From contig JAQUTK010000023.1 of NCBI GenBank assembly GCA_028709785.1, forward strand, positions 1 through 58,687: a DNA stretch of 58,687 bases, given 5' to 3'. The translations under genes were made by a program, and so were the position numbers. This document shows, piece by piece, positions 8,683-17,787 of the stretch; positions within the stretch are counted from its first letter, which is position 1; each line of letters begins with the position of its first letter. The stretch is from Bacteroidales bacterium (GTDB taxonomy: Bacteria; Bacteroidota; Bacteroidia; Bacteroidales; JAQUTK01). The notes under the pieces are model-generated. The model searched no databases. It worked only from the letters and a program-made list of their open reading frames with translations, and was not told the origin of the DNA.

Positions 8683-9801
8683 CTAAACTCCCCATGCTTT
8701 ATACGGTTCTCTTTTTGTGAGAACATTCCATATAATGACCAATAGTTTTCTAGCAATAGCGACCAATGCTTTTTGTGAAGACATTCTTTTTCTGAGTTGG
8801 TCAAACTTCATCCCCAACCGGGATAATTTATTTCGACTCACTCCCCATGCGCATTGCACGAGTATGATCCGCAGAAACTTGTTTCCATGCATGATTTTAC
8901 GAGATTTGATTTTTCCCGCACTTTCTTCATTACGTGGTCTGAGCCCTGCCCAGCCAACTAAGGAGGAGGATGTTCTGAAAGAGGACAAGATATGGCCTAA
9001 CTCGGATAAGATGGTCATTGCACTCAGCTGTTTGATACCCGGAATGGTCACGAGTAGTTCGATCGCATCCATATAGCTTTCATCACAGATACGAGCCATG
9101 TTGATCAGACAATCCTTTTGATGTCTTTCATACATCTCCAGTTCTTCCAGATGGAGCTTGAGCATATCTATATCGACCTGCCCGAAGACTCCATTCAGCG
9201 ATTCACGTATGACATCCTTTCCATATTTGTTTTTGGTTCGTGTATGTGCGCATTCCACCAACTCCTCCGCAGTTGTCTTTCCACAGATAATGGATCTGAG
9301 CACCTTACGCATGCCTTGAGAGCCAATATCTGAGATGTAGTTGCTGAATCGGATGTTGCAACGTTGCAGCTGCATGTCAATCGTTTGTTCACAGATGACG
9401 ATTTTCTTGTTCAATCGGGAATAACAACGTTCATACTGACGAAGCTCCTGAATGCCCTGCTCGGGCACATAACTGCCGCAAACCAATCCCTTCATCAGCA
9501 CAGTGGCAATCCATAAAGCATCCTTGACATCCGTTTTACGTCCGGGAAGCTGTTTGATGAACAAGGGGTTAACCAACTTCATATCAAAATGATTGACCAG
9601 GATCCTCCAGATGGGAATCCAATAAATACTCGTACTTTCCATGGCAACATAACGGACATGAGAATCGAGAAGGGCTTCTTTCAATAAAAGCAAGTCCGAG
9701 GTTAAAGTACTAAATTTGTGCTCTTTTTTAAAGCCAAATTCATCAATTATACACATAAAGACACTATCTTTGTGTACATCAAGACCGCAGTATCGTTTCA
9801 T
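8683..9801 (-). mobile_element. IS110-family insertion sequence (minimum extent)
   Basis: The coordinates mark only the transposase, because the true ends could not be fixed from the sequence. I found no terminal inverted repeats and no target duplication, which is normal for IS110. Non-coding flanks of up to about 350 bp downstream and 150 bp upstream of the transposase probably include the element ends. The transposase frame is intact, so the copy may be active. Confidence 0.75.
8683..9801 (-). CDS. IS110-family DEDD recombinase (transposase)
   Basis: This is a full-length 372-residue IS110 recombinase. The N-terminal RuvC-like DEDD domain shows Asp8 (GLDVHKD), Glu55 (VAMEST), Asp91 and Asp94 (KTDVKDA). 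The C-terminal Tnp_20 domain starts near residue 248 (LLVTIPGIKQLSAMTIL) and has WAGLRPRNEESAGK, with Ser294 at the place of the family's catalytic serine. A coiled-coil-like linker (residues 125-235) joins the domains. IS110 enzymes insert circular intermediates at specific targets under guidance of an element-encoded bridge RNA (established for family members). No frameshift or internal stop was seen. The gene lies between tcdA and a beta-lactamase-fold gene, so the insertion does not obviously break a coding sequence. Confidence 0.93.
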   Translation of the reverse strand: MKRYCGLDVHKDSVFMCIIDEFGFKKEHKFSTLTSDLLLLKEALLDSHVRYVAMESTSIYWIPIWRILVNHFDMKLVNPLFIKQLPGRKTDVKDALWIATVLMKGLVCGSYVPEQGIQELRQYERCYSRLNKKIVICEQTIDMQLQRCNIRFSNYISDIGSQGMRKVLRSIICGKTTAEELVECAHTRTKNKYGKDVIRESLNGVFGQVDIDMLKLHLEELEMYERHQKDCLINMARICDESYMDAIELLVTIPGIKQLSAMTILSELGHILSSFRTSSSLVGWAGLRPRNEESAGKIKSRKIMHGNKFLRIILVQCAWGVSRNKLSRLGMKFDQLRKRMSSQKALVAIARKLLVIIWNVLTKREPYKAWGV

Positions 9802-9958
9802 AGGCGTCGATTTAGATGTTTCCTATAAAGGTACAATGATAAATTGAACTTCGAGTTCGTAGGTACTGATTTGGAAGATACGCGGTCTTGATCTTGCCGC
9901 CTTTTGATAACTAAACCTCTTTTTTTATTAGGCACGCTTATAAATCGCTATTTTTATC

Positions 9959-9966
9959 TAAGTTTG
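9959..9966 (+). promoter_or_regulatory. -7 element for the beta-lactamase-fold gene
   Basis: TAAGTTTG matches TAnnTTTG and ends 21 bp before the ATG at 9988. No clear -33 element is present; the IS110 end may lie not far upstream. Between 9802 and 9958 I see only A/T-rich sequence and a degenerate TACCTTTA on the minus strand that could serve the transposase. Confidence 0.5.
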
Positions 9967-9987
9967 TGTCAATAAACTCTGAAAGCG

Positions 9988-11241
9988 ATGAAAACAACAA
10001 CACTTATTTTTTCCTTGTTTGCGGCAATCCTGACAGGTAACAGTTGTTGTCTGGCAGATGAGCTCAAAGATATAACGACCAATGATACGGTAAAGCAAGA
10101 GTTACAGAGTCTGGTGGAGGCGGAACTTTCATCGTACAAGGCGAAAGTACCTACCTATCCGGGGGGACTTGCTCTGAAAGTGATTACCGGCGATGCCTCC
10201 TATTTTGCTACCGCGGGATTGGCTGCGGGAGTGAACGAGAACATTCACTTCCGGGCTGCGAGTAATACGAAAACAATTACTTCCGCGGCGATCCTCTTGC
10301 TGTATGAACGCGGCAAACTGAAGCTGACGGACTGTCTCACAGACACGATACCGGGCACGACAATGACCTATCTGCCGCGCACGCCGGAATATGATATTGC
10401 TAACAACGATAAGATCACCATCCTGGATCTGCTGCGTCATCGCGCGGGTGTGTTTGATGTGTCGAATGATGCTATTCCCGATACCATACCGGCAGATGTG
10501 CCTTACAAAGGAAAAAACTATCTGGGATATGTGATGGAGAGTGATTCACTGCACACGTTTACTTTCGACGAACTGATCGGGGTGAATGCGGCAACGGGTC
10601 TCTCCTATTTCGCACCGGGCACGGGATATCATTATTCGAATACGGGCTACTCGATACTGGGGAAGATCATCGAACGGGTGTCGCAGGTGTCGTATCAGAA
10701 GTTTGTGACAGACAATATCCTTACTGCCATGGGTATGTATGGTTCTTCGATGCCTGTGCTGGGCACAGACAGAGCGATGCCACAGCCTTTTGTGCCGGGA
10801 TATGTCATGTATGAGGGAAAGATAACGGATGTGTCTGCTTCCAATATATCAGCCAACGTGGCAGAAGGTACACTGATTACCACACCCCTCGAACTGGCTT
10901 CTTTCCTGCGCCGACTACTCAAAGGAGAAGGTCCGCTGTCTCTTCAAACCATAAATGAGATCATGATGAATTATGTTCCAACTAACAATGTGGACGCAGG
11001 AGGCTACGGATGCGGTCTTTCCTATACCAATAACCTGGGTTATGGACATACCGGTGCCCATGAAGGATATCTCTCACTGATGGCATATGATCCGGACCAT
11101 GATATCTCTATTGTCTTGTTTACCAATGTATGGAATCTGAACGACGGGATGGAGAGTCTCTTTTATCAGTTGAACAATATGCTCGAAAGTACTGCCTTCA
11201 AGGCTAAGACCATCCTCTTGAAATCAAAAACGAAGATTTGA
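9988..11241 (+). CDS. Serine beta-lactamase-fold hydrolase (class C/DD-peptidase type)
   Basis: This exported 417-residue protein belongs to the beta-lactamase/PBP4*-like family. It carries the three motifs of that fold: SNTK (Ser92 nucleophile, Lys95), YSN (Tyr216-Asn218) and HTG (His354-Gly356, in place of KTG). The HTG form is common in D-aminopeptidases, esterases and DD-carboxypeptidase-like members rather than in true resistance enzymes. The N-terminus is a hydrophobic signal sequence with a Cys pair near residues 20-21; the lipobox is imperfect, so lipidation is uncertain. A role in peptide or peptidoglycan turnover in the periplasm is plausible, but the substrate cannot be read from the sequence. 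The gene is monocistronic between its own -7 box and a long bidirectional hairpin. Confidence 0.85.
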   Translation: MKTTTLIFSLFAAILTGNSCCLADELKDITTNDTVKQELQSLVEAELSSYKAKVPTYPGGLALKVITGDASYFATAGLAAGVNENIHFRAASNTKTITSAAILLLYERGKLKLTDCLTDTIPGTTMTYLPRTPEYDIANNDKITILDLLRHRAGVFDVSNDAIPDTIPADVPYKGKNYLGYVMESDSLHTFTFDELIGVNAATGLSYFAPGTGYHYSNTGYSILGKIIERVSQVSYQKFVTDNILTAMGMYGSSMPVLGTDRAMPQPFVPGYVMYEGKITDVSASNISANVAEGTLITTPLELASFLRRLLKGEGPLSLQTINEIMMNYVPTNNVDAGGYGCGLSYTNNLGYGHTGAHEGYLSLMAYDPDHDISIVLFTNVWNLNDGMESLFYQLNNMLESTAFKAKTILLKSKTKI

Positions 11242-11292
11242 GTCGGTTTGATCAGACAGATACCTATCCGAGGACAGAAACAACCTGAAGAG

Positions 11293-11363
11293 TTTTTTTT
11301 TTCATACGGACGCGTTCTCCGTTTCACAGTTGTGAAACGGAGAACGCGTCCGTATGAAAAAAA
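11293..11363. terminator. Bidirectional terminator with a 33-bp perfect stem
   Basis: A 26-bp perfect inverted repeat (11303-11328 with 11331-11356, centred on CACAGTTGTG) is extended by a T10 run on the left and an A7 run on the right. That gives about 33 paired bases. It lies between the convergent beta-lactamase-fold gene and uvrA and provides a U-tract on either strand. Confidence 0.85.
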
Positions 11364-11435
11364 TAAAACATACTGATCCTTTCGGCAATGGATAGGGATC
11401 GCTTTCCAAAGCGTTCAGGTTGCTTTTGCAACGCT

Positions 11436-14246
11436 TTATTTGAGCTCTTGTTTGAGGAACTGTGAGGTGTAGCTTTTTTTGTTTTTGGCCACCTCTTCAG
11501 GAGTACCACAACAGATGACCTGACCACCTCCCCGACCGCCTTCCATACCTAAGTCAATGACATGATCTGCGGTCTTGATGACATCCATGTTGTGCTCGAT
11601 CACGATGACGGTGTTACCCTTATCCACCAGTTTGTTGAGCACCTGCAGCAACACCCGTATATCATCGAAATGCAATCCTGTGGTCGGTTCGTCAAGGATA
11701 TACAAGGTCTTACCTGTATCCTTCTTGGCCAGTTCGGCGGCCAGCTTGATCCGTTGGCTTTCCCCACCGGAGAGGGTGGTCGATGACTGTCCGAGACGGA
11801 TATAGCCCAATCCCACATTTTGTATCATCCGGATCTTTCGGATAATGTCGGGGATGGATTCAAAAAACTCAACCGCTTTGTTGATATTCATATCCAGCAC
11901 GTCAGCAATGGATTTTCCTTTGTAACGCACTTCCAATGTCTCCCGGTTGTAGCGCTTGCCCATGCAGACTTCACACGGCACCATCACATCGGGAAGAAAA
12001 TTCATCTCAATCGTCTTGTAGCCATTGCCTCCACAGACTTCACAACGACCTCCGGAGACATTGAAAGAGAAACGGCCGGCCTTGTAACCGCGCATCTTCG
12101 ACTCAGGAAGCTCCACAAAGAGTTTGCGGATATCGGTGAAGACTTCGGTGTACGTAGCCGGATTGGAACGGGGTGAACGACCGATCGGTGACTGATCTAC
12201 ATTGACCACTTTATCAATCAGATCAATTCCTTCTATCTTTTTATAGGGCAACGGCATCTGCAACGAGCGATAGAAGTGCTTGCTAAGGAGGGGCTGCAAG
12301 GTGGCATTGATCAGTGTAGACTTGCCACTGCCTGATACTCCGGTGACGCAGATCAGTTTGCCCAAGGGGAAGGAGACATCTATATTCTTCAGATTATTGC
12401 CTGTGCAACCTTTGATGGTCAGCATCTTGCCTGTATCCGAACGACGCACGGGGATCTCTATCTTCAGTTTGTTACTGAGATAAGAAGAGGTGAGCGTGTC
12501 AACTTTCATCAGTTCGGCGGGAGTCCCTGCAAAGACGATCTCCCCTCCCAGTCTGCCGGCACGGGGACCGAGGTCAATGACATAGTCGGCAGCCATCATC
12601 ATGTCGCGGTCATGCTCCACGACAATCACCGAGTTACCTTCATCACGGAGTGTCTTGAGCGACTGGATCAGCCGCATGTTATCACGCTGATGAAGTCCGA
12701 TGCTCGGCTCATCAAGGATATACATCACATTGACCAGTCGGGCACCAATCTGTGTCGCCAGACGGATACGCTGGCTCTCTCCTCCCGAAAGTGAGACGGA
12801 TGTCCGCCCCAGGGTCAGATAGTCCAATCCGACTTCAAGGAGAAACTCCAGACGGGAATCAATCTCTTTGAGTATCTCTGTGGCAATCTGTTTCTGCTTG
12901 TCCGAGAGATGGTTCGGAAGATCGCAAAGCCACTCTTTCAGCGTCGAGAGATCCATCTCATTCAGATCGGCGATATTCTTTTCATTCAGATGGAAATGCA
13001 AGGCCTCTTTGCTGAGTCGTTTGCCTTCGCACTCCGGACAGGCGATGTCTGAATAGAACTGGTCTTTCCATTTCTTATCGCTGTAATCGGATTTTCCTTC
13101 CAGATGGTTTTCTATGTAATGGATCACCCCTTTGTAATGCGAACGAACGGGTGAGATAATTGTGCTGGTTTCATTGGAGATATAATCGCCTCCGTAAAGC
13201 AACAGGTCTATCGCCTCCTCAGGAAGTTCCTCGAGCGGGGTATAGATGGTTGATTTGTATTTGCGCATCACCGCGTCAAACTCGCGCGACATCGGTGACT
13301 CTTTGATCTTTCCATACGGCGCAAGAGCTCCGGTGACCAGACTCAGTTTCCGGTCGGGTATCACCTTGTCGAGGTCAATCCGGGCAAGGGTGCCGATACC
13401 ATTGCACTCCGGACAAGCACCGTGGGGTGAATTGAAGGAGAAGTTGTGCGGAGAGGGCTCTGGATAAGAGATGCCGGAAGTCGGACACATCAGGGAACGG
13501 CTGAAATAGCGCACTTCACCCGAAGCACGTTCGATCACCATGACCATTCCATTGCCGAGCTTCATGGCTGTCTGGATACTGCCTCTAAGTCGTTTATCTT
13601 CCTTGTCGGATACCGCCAGTTTGTCCACCACAACCTCTACACTATGCAGTTTGTAGCGATCCAGCTTCATCGAACGGGCAATTTCTTTCAGTTCGCCGTC
13701 CACCCGGACCGTGATATAACCTTTCTTGCGGATGCTCTCGAAGAGCTCCTTGTAATGTCCTTTGCGGTTGCGTATCAGTGACGAGAGGAGATAGATCTGC
13801 TTGCCTTCATACTCGTTGAGGATCAGATTGAGAATCTGCTCTTCGGTATATTTCACCATCTTCTCTCCGGAAACATACGAATAGGCTTCTCCTACCCGCG
13901 CGTAGAGCAGACGGAGATAGTCATAGACTTCGGTAATGGTGCCGACGGTTGATCGCGGGTTCTTGTTGACTGTCTTCTGTTCGATGGAGATCACCGGACT
14001 CAGTCCGCTGATCTTGTCCACATCGGGACGTTCCATGCTTCCGAGGAAGTTGCGGGCATAGGAAGAGAAAGTCTCTATATACCGGCGCTGACCTTCCGCA
14101 TAGATCGTATCAAAGGCGAGCGACGACTTGCCGCTGCCACTCAGACCGGTGATCACCACCAGTTTGTTGCGCGGTATCTCCACATCAATATTCTTCAGAT
14201 TGTGTACCCTTGCTCCAAGTACAATCAGTGTATCTTTTTCTTCCAT
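11436..14246 (-). CDS. uvrA: Excinuclease ABC subunit A
   Basis: UvrA is the damage-sensing ATPase of nucleotide excision repair; it dimerises and loads UvrB at DNA lesions. The 936-residue protein has both ABC modules. The first Walker A is at about residues 34-41 (GLSGSGKS) and the second is GVSGSGKST near residue 640, with two ABC signatures ([12 protein letters not shown] and [12 protein letters not shown]). Zinc-binding cysteine sets are [17 protein letters not shown] and the conserved [18 protein letters not shown] finger. Length and N-terminus fit the family, so the ATG at 14246 is well supported. It starts 10 bp after the lytic transglycosylase gene and is probably cotranscribed with it. 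Some Bacteroidetes carry two uvrA paralogues, so this may not be the only copy. Confidence 0.96.
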   Translation of the reverse strand: MEEKDTLIVLGARVHNLKNIDVEIPRNKLVVITGLSGSGKSSLAFDTIYAEGQRRYIETFSSYARNFLGSMERPDVDKISGLSPVISIEQKTVNKNPRSTVGTITEVYDYLRLLYARVGEAYSYVSGEKMVKYTEEQILNLILNEYEGKQIYLLSSLIRNRKGHYKELFESIRKKGYITVRVDGELKEIARSMKLDRYKLHSVEVVVDKLAVSDKEDKRLRGSIQTAMKLGNGMVMVIERASGEVRYFSRSLMCPTSGISYPEPSPHNFSFNSPHGACPECNGIGTLARIDLDKVIPDRKLSLVTGALAPYGKIKESPMSREFDAVMRKYKSTIYTPLEELPEEAIDLLLYGGDYISNETSTIISPVRSHYKGVIHYIENHLEGKSDYSDKKWKDQFYSDIACPECEGKRLSKEALHFHLNEKNIADLNEMDLSTLKEWLCDLPNHLSDKQKQIATEILKEIDSRLEFLLEVGLDYLTLGRTSVSLSGGESQRIRLATQIGARLVNVMYILDEPSIGLHQRDNMRLIQSLKTLRDEGNSVIVVEHDRDMMMAADYVIDLGPRAGRLGGEIVFAGTPAELMKVDTLTSSYLSNKLKIEIPVRRSDTGKMLTIKGCTGNNLKNIDVSFPLGKLICVTGVSGSGKSTLINATLQPLLSKHFYRSLQMPLPYKKIEGIDLIDKVVNVDQSPIGRSPRSNPATYTEVFTDIRKLFVELPESKMRGYKAGRFSFNVSGGRCEVCGGNGYKTIEMNFLPDVMVPCEVCMGKRYNRETLEVRYKGKSIADVLDMNINKAVEFFESIPDIIRKIRMIQNVGLGYIRLGQSSTTLSGGESQRIKLAAELAKKDTGKTLYILDEPTTGLHFDDIRVLLQVLNKLVDKGNTVIVIEHNMDVIKTADHVIDLGMEGGRGGGQVICCGTPEEVAKNKKSYTSQFLKQELK

Positions 14247-14256
14247 ATGCTTCTGA

Positions 14257-15240
14257 TCAGTTGATCACCCATTCTTTACGGTACGGAGTTATATCATCCG
14301 GATTGTAATACAGACTCTCCTTTTCCGGAATCAACAGCTGATAGCTCTTGCCTTTCTTATTGTCCAGCATCCTGTCGCGGAGCCAGAGATTAAACTCCTT
14401 GAGTTGCGCATAACTGATTTCGTGTTCCTTGGCAAACGCAGCAAGGTCGGCAATGGAACTATCCACCGCTACTGTCTCACACTGAATAGGTGGATAGAGA
14501 TTGGATGCTTTGAGCACAAAGCCAAAACGGATGGGTGAAGTAAATACCTCCTTGATAGCCAGCAGACGAAAGATGTAACGGGAAGTCTCTTCGTTGAGCC
14601 AGAGATCAAAGGCATGACTCTGCATCTGCTTCTCCAGTTCGGTGGAAATGCGACCTTGTCCGGCATTATAGGAAGCAGCTACGGTAATCCAGTCTCCATA
14701 CTTGCGGTAGGCCTGTTTGAGGTAACTACAAGCGGCAACAGTAGCTTTCTCTATGTTGTATCGTTCATCGACGTTGTCATTGACTTCCAAACCGAATTGT
14801 TTGGCTGTCTCAGGCAGCAGTTGCCAGAACCCGGCGGCATTGGAGGCAGATAAGGCACGTATATTGAGACTGCTCTCTATAGCCATGAGGTATTTGAAAT
14901 CTTCGGGCACCCCGTTGTCTTTGAGGATCGGATCGACGATGGGGAAATAGCGGTTGGCTCGTTTGATGGTCATCAGTGTCGTCGCATGCATATAGGTAAA
15001 GGCCATCTGTTCGCGATCCATGCGTTCGCGCATATCGTAGCGCGTAAGATCGATCTTTTCATCTGCAAAGGTGACGGATTGCGGGGTAGCCAGAGCGCTT
15101 ACAGCATACGGAACAAGACTCTCTTTCTTTTTTTCAATCGCCATGTCGGAGTTGGATACCAGTGACAGATAGAGGAACAGACCAGAACAGAGGAACAGAG
15201 CCAGAGAAATAGCGGACGTTATCTTACTTATGATACTCAT
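14257..15240 (-). CDS. Membrane-anchored lytic transglycosylase (SLT domain)
   Basis: This 327-residue, GH23-like MltD/Slt-type enzyme should cleave the MurNAc-GlcNAc glycan backbone of peptidoglycan. One membrane segment spans residues 8-28 and acts as signal anchor. The SLT domain covers about residues 100-250, with catalytic Glu122 in AIESSLN, the GFWQLLPETAKQFGL motif and the VAASYNAGQGRI motif. No LysM repeats follow, but the tail (residues 255-327, DLAAFAKEHEISYAQLKEFN ... YQLLIPEKES) may be a degenerate LysM-like module. It is the first gene of a likely operon with uvrA. Its promoter region is shared with, and mirror-symmetric to, that of the divergent SAH-hydrolase-like gene. Confidence 0.88.
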   Translation of the reverse strand: MSIISKITSAISLALFLCSGLFLYLSLVSNSDMAIEKKKESLVPYAVSALATPQSVTFADEKIDLTRYDMRERMDREQMAFTYMHATTLMTIKRANRYFPIVDPILKDNGVPEDFKYLMAIESSLNIRALSASNAAGFWQLLPETAKQFGLEVNDNVDERYNIEKATVAACSYLKQAYRKYGDWITVAASYNAGQGRISTELEKQMQSHAFDLWLNEETSRYIFRLLAIKEVFTSPIRFGFVLKASNLYPPIQCETVAVDSSIADLAAFAKEHEISYAQLKEFNLWLRDRMLDNKKGKSYQLLIPEKESLYYNPDDITPYRKEWVIN

Positions 15241-15265
15241 TATTGCGCGTAATTTTTTTTGAACC

Positions 15266-15339
15266 TACAAAGTAACTATTATTTTTCCAATCGGAGTGCA
15301 TTTCAAAAGCATAATTGAGAATAATATAGTTACTTTGTA
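15266..15339. promoter_or_regulatory. Mirror-symmetric divergent promoter region
   Basis: Positions 15266-15283 (TACAAAGTAACTATTATT) and 15320-15339 (AATAATATAGTTACTTTGTA) form an inverted repeat differing by one 2-nt insertion, 36 bp apart. Each arm carries an outward-facing TACTTTG, a variant of the Bacteroidetes -7 box, so the arms appear to drive the transglycosylase/uvrA genes leftward and the SAH-hydrolase-like gene rightward. Confidence 0.6.
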
Positions 15340-15386
15340 TTTGCATTGGTCTATCTCATTTCCAATGTTTGTTTAATACTGTAATA

Positions 15387-16448
15387 ATGAAAGATTTCTC
15401 TCGTTTTGATGCCATGATTACTCCTTTTTATCTGCCGGAAGAGTATCCAGCCTGTCACAATCAGGCGGAAGCATGGGCAGCGACAGTTCCACTCAAAGGT
15501 CTCTCCGTGCTGGATGCCACGCCGGTGTATCGTAACACACTGGTCAAATACAGAGCGCTCATCGCAGCGGGTGCTACCCTTTCGGTGGGCCTTTCTCCGG
15601 TGATGGCGCACGACAAACAGATCGTGCGGATGCTCGACGAACTGGGAGTTCCCGTAGTAGACGCGACCGAAAAGAAACAGGCCTTTGATCTGATCCTGGA
15701 CTGCGCGGCTTCTTTTTCGACGTGGGAAGCACGGCTGGGGTACGCCGAACTGACACGCTCGGGGGAGAAAGAGTATGCAGCCGTCAGCAAACCGGTGTTT
15801 ATGGCGGACAGCAGTCGAATCAAACGGATAGAGACGGTGCTAGGCACCGGGGAAAGCTACTTCCGTGCGATGGCTGAACTGGGATATTCACAATGGAAGG
15901 ACAAACGAATCGTGGTGTTTGGCAGTGGAAAAGTGGGCAGCGGACTGATCTGGTATGCCGCCCTCAAAGGAGCTGTGGTAACAGTTGTAACTGACCCGCA
16001 AACCGTTTCAGAAGGGTTGAGTTCTTCTATTACAAAGCTTATTGACCGGAACGATCGAGAGGCGATCAGCAAAGCGGTGGCTCAGGCTGATGCCGTCGTA
16101 TCGGCTACCGGTGTCAAAGAGGCACTGGCGGAAAGTTGTGCGCCGGAGGTCTTTGTCCGGTCACATGCCTTGCTGGCAAACATGGGCGTACATGATGAGT
16201 TTGGTCCGGGGGTGCCCAACGAACGGGTATTACGCAACAAAGCGACGTTGAACTTTATGCTCGACGAACCGACTCATCTGAAATATATTGATGCCACGTT
16301 TGCGCTGCACAACGCGGGAGCACTCTATCTCTTGCAGCATCATTTGCCGGCGGGACTGATCACTCCTCCTCCGGAGTTGGAAGAGGAGATTCTGTCTGTG
16401 ACAAGGGAACGGGGAAGCATCGCTTCCGAATTGGAGCTGATGGTCTGA
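15387..16448 (+). CDS. Divergent S-adenosylhomocysteine hydrolase-like NAD-binding protein
   Basis: This 353-residue cytoplasmic protein has the overall layout of S-adenosylhomocysteine hydrolase but is about 80-130 residues shorter. The Rossmann segment KRIVVFGSGKVGSGLIWYAALKGA (near residue 175) matches the NAD-binding strand and loop of that family. Upstream, DLILDCAA and VFMADSSRIKRIE ... LGTGES echo its MILDDGG and NDSVTKxK ... GCRES blocks. The N-terminal catalytic signature of true hydrolases (CLHMT with its His) is replaced by VLDATPVYRNT, so the usual chemistry is doubtful. Alternatives are another NAD-dependent dehydrogenase of the Ado/formate-dehydrogenase fold or a regulatory protein. 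The ATG at 15387 is preferred over an in-frame TTG six codons upstream. It is divergent from the transglycosylase/uvrA operon and shares a symmetric promoter region. Confidence 0.75.
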   Translation: MKDFSRFDAMITPFYLPEEYPACHNQAEAWAATVPLKGLSVLDATPVYRNTLVKYRALIAAGATLSVGLSPVMAHDKQIVRMLDELGVPVVDATEKKQAFDLILDCAASFSTWEARLGYAELTRSGEKEYAAVSKPVFMADSSRIKRIETVLGTGESYFRAMAELGYSQWKDKRIVVFGSGKVGSGLIWYAALKGAVVTVVTDPQTVSEGLSSSITKLIDRNDREAISKAVAQADAVVSATGVKEALAESCAPEVFVRSHALLANMGVHDEFGPGVPNERVLRNKATLNFMLDEPTHLKYIDATFALHNAGALYLLQHHLPAGLITPPPELEEEILSVTRERGSIASELELMV

Positions 16449-16481
16449 ACCGCCTCCTGCCCGAAGCAATGCACCGCCTGC

Positions 16482-17645
16482 TCAGAGAACACGCTCTATG
16501 AGCAACTCTCCTTTCGCATTAAGCACGCGAAGCTTTAGTTCGTTTCCTTTCTTCTGAAGGATCATGACAGTGGCATTGTCCAACGAAGGTCCTCCTCCGA
16601 TCACAACAGGGAAGGAATTGCCCAGCTTACTGCCAGCTTCATGAAAAGCAAACTTGTGCAAGTGTGCGTTGACTGAGAGATTAAACTTCTTTGAATTCAA
16701 GAGATCTCCCCACAGTTCCAGACAAGGATTGTACTCATCGGAAGAGCCATAGATAGGTATGTGGTGAATCAAGATCCGCTTGTCTGCTTTCTTAAATGCT
16801 TTTGTCTTGAATTCCTTTTTCAGAAAGTCAACCTGATCGAGGCGCAAACCTGAGAAATCGTTTAATCCGTAATAGACAGGGGTACTGTCCGGTTTGTCTT
16901 CGCCACAGTCGAGCTGCACGAAACGGGTGTCTCCCCAACTGAAGGCGCTGTAGGTCTTGTCTCCCACATAGTCCATCAGCGAGCGTAATCCGATCGAATA
17001 AGCGTTACGGATCTCATGGTTGCCACGCAGGAAGAAGATCGGTGTATGGTCTGCTCCTACCGCTTCGGTCAGTTCGGTGAGGAAAGCAACGGCGTTATTC
17101 TCATCCGACGGATCGTCAATGCAATCGCCATTGAAAAAGACAAAGTCGTAATCAATGCCGTTCAACTGATTGCGCAGCGTCGTGAGTGTCTCTTTTCGCT
17201 TGTGAAGATCGTTGAAGACAACGGCTGTAAAGTCTGTCGTCTTCTCGGATGGCAATGTAAAGGTAGAGAAGGTTGATTGTGCCGTTTCTCCAAATGTCTT
17301 GCTATAGGCCTGATAAGAAGTGATCTCCCGCGAACAGATGCGGTAGTAATAGGTCTGCTCCGGTTTCAAATCATGCAGACGGATCTTATGCAGGGTGTTG
17401 TTGGAAATGACTTGTCCGTCCACAATCGTATGCACTTTGGTCAGTTGGGTCGTATCGGTACCATATTCCACCCAACTGTACACAGGCACATTGGTGAGCC
17501 AGGTAACGGTAATACCATTTCCGGTTGGGTTTTGAAGATAAGGTTTCGTTCGAAAGATCGTTGCTGATGAAGCTGCAGAGAGCGAAGTAGTCAGCAGCAA
17601 AAAGAGGAAGATCTGCGCGAGATTGGAACTTGTCTTTGTTTTCAT
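16482..17645 (-). CDS. Secreted calcineurin-like metallophosphoesterase with FnIII-like N-terminus
   Basis: This 387-residue exported protein has a signal peptide (to about residue 27). A purple-acid-phosphatase-type fibronectin-like domain follows (TKPYLQNPTGNGITVTWLTN ... LKPEQTYYYRI, residues 30-115). A metallophosphoesterase domain then carries the metal ligands VFNDLH, FNGDCIDD, RGNHE, ILIHH and VNAHLHKF. The architecture fits periplasmic phosphatases or phosphodiesterases of Bacteroidetes; the substrate is unknown. It ends close to, and convergent with, the SAH-hydrolase-like gene (33-bp gap). A weak -7-like TACCTTCG lies at 17672-17679. Its 5' side is insulated from the next gene by a hairpin at 17725-17767. 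Confidence 0.87.
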   Translation of the reverse strand: MKTKTSSNLAQIFLFLLLTTSLSAASSATIFRTKPYLQNPTGNGITVTWLTNVPVYSWVEYGTDTTQLTKVHTIVDGQVISNNTLHKIRLHDLKPEQTYYYRICSREITSYQAYSKTFGETAQSTFSTFTLPSEKTTDFTAVVFNDLHKRKETLTTLRNQLNGIDYDFVFFNGDCIDDPSDENNAVAFLTELTEAVGADHTPIFFLRGNHEIRNAYSIGLRSLMDYVGDKTYSAFSWGDTRFVQLDCGEDKPDSTPVYYGLNDFSGLRLDQVDFLKKEFKTKAFKKADKRILIHHIPIYGSSDEYNPCLELWGDLLNSKKFNLSVNAHLHKFAFHEAGSKLGNSFPVVIGGGPSLDNATVMILQKKGNELKLRVLNAKGELLIERVL

Positions 17646-17724
17646 TTGAAGTTTATATTAGATTTCTGCCCCGAAGGTAGGCAATTATTCAGAGTCGATC
17701 TTTGCGATCAGACTCTTTAACATT

Positions 17725-17767
17725 AAAAAGAGAAAGTCCGGACTTACTCATCTGTAAATCCGGACTT
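17725..17767 (-). terminator. Terminator of the phosphomutase/thioredoxin-lipoprotein operon
   Basis: AAGTCCGGA (17734-17742) pairs with TCCGGACTT (17759-17767) in a 9-bp perfect stem. On the minus strand it is followed by TTCTCTTTTT. It lies 20 bp after the stop of the thioredoxin-like lipoprotein gene. Confidence 0.75.
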
Positions 17768-17787
17768 CCCGTCTATCTTTTGTTACG

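Noticed and set aside
8565..8804. 79-codon frame overlapping the transposase end
   Set aside because: It overlaps the end of the IS110 recombinase in another frame and has no known motif.
8540..9900. Terminal inverted repeats and target duplication for the IS110 element
   Set aside because: No convincing pair was found by eye; the family usually lacks them, so exact ends are left open.
9988..11241. Antibiotic-resistance beta-lactamase
   Set aside because: The third motif is HTG rather than KTG/KSG, and the sequence is closer to DD-peptidase or esterase-type members; no resistance is claimed.
15266..15339. Invertible promoter switch
   Set aside because: The promoters themselves are in the arms, so inversion would restore the same arrangement; the segment is also much shorter than known Bacteroides invertible promoters, and no invertase gene is near.
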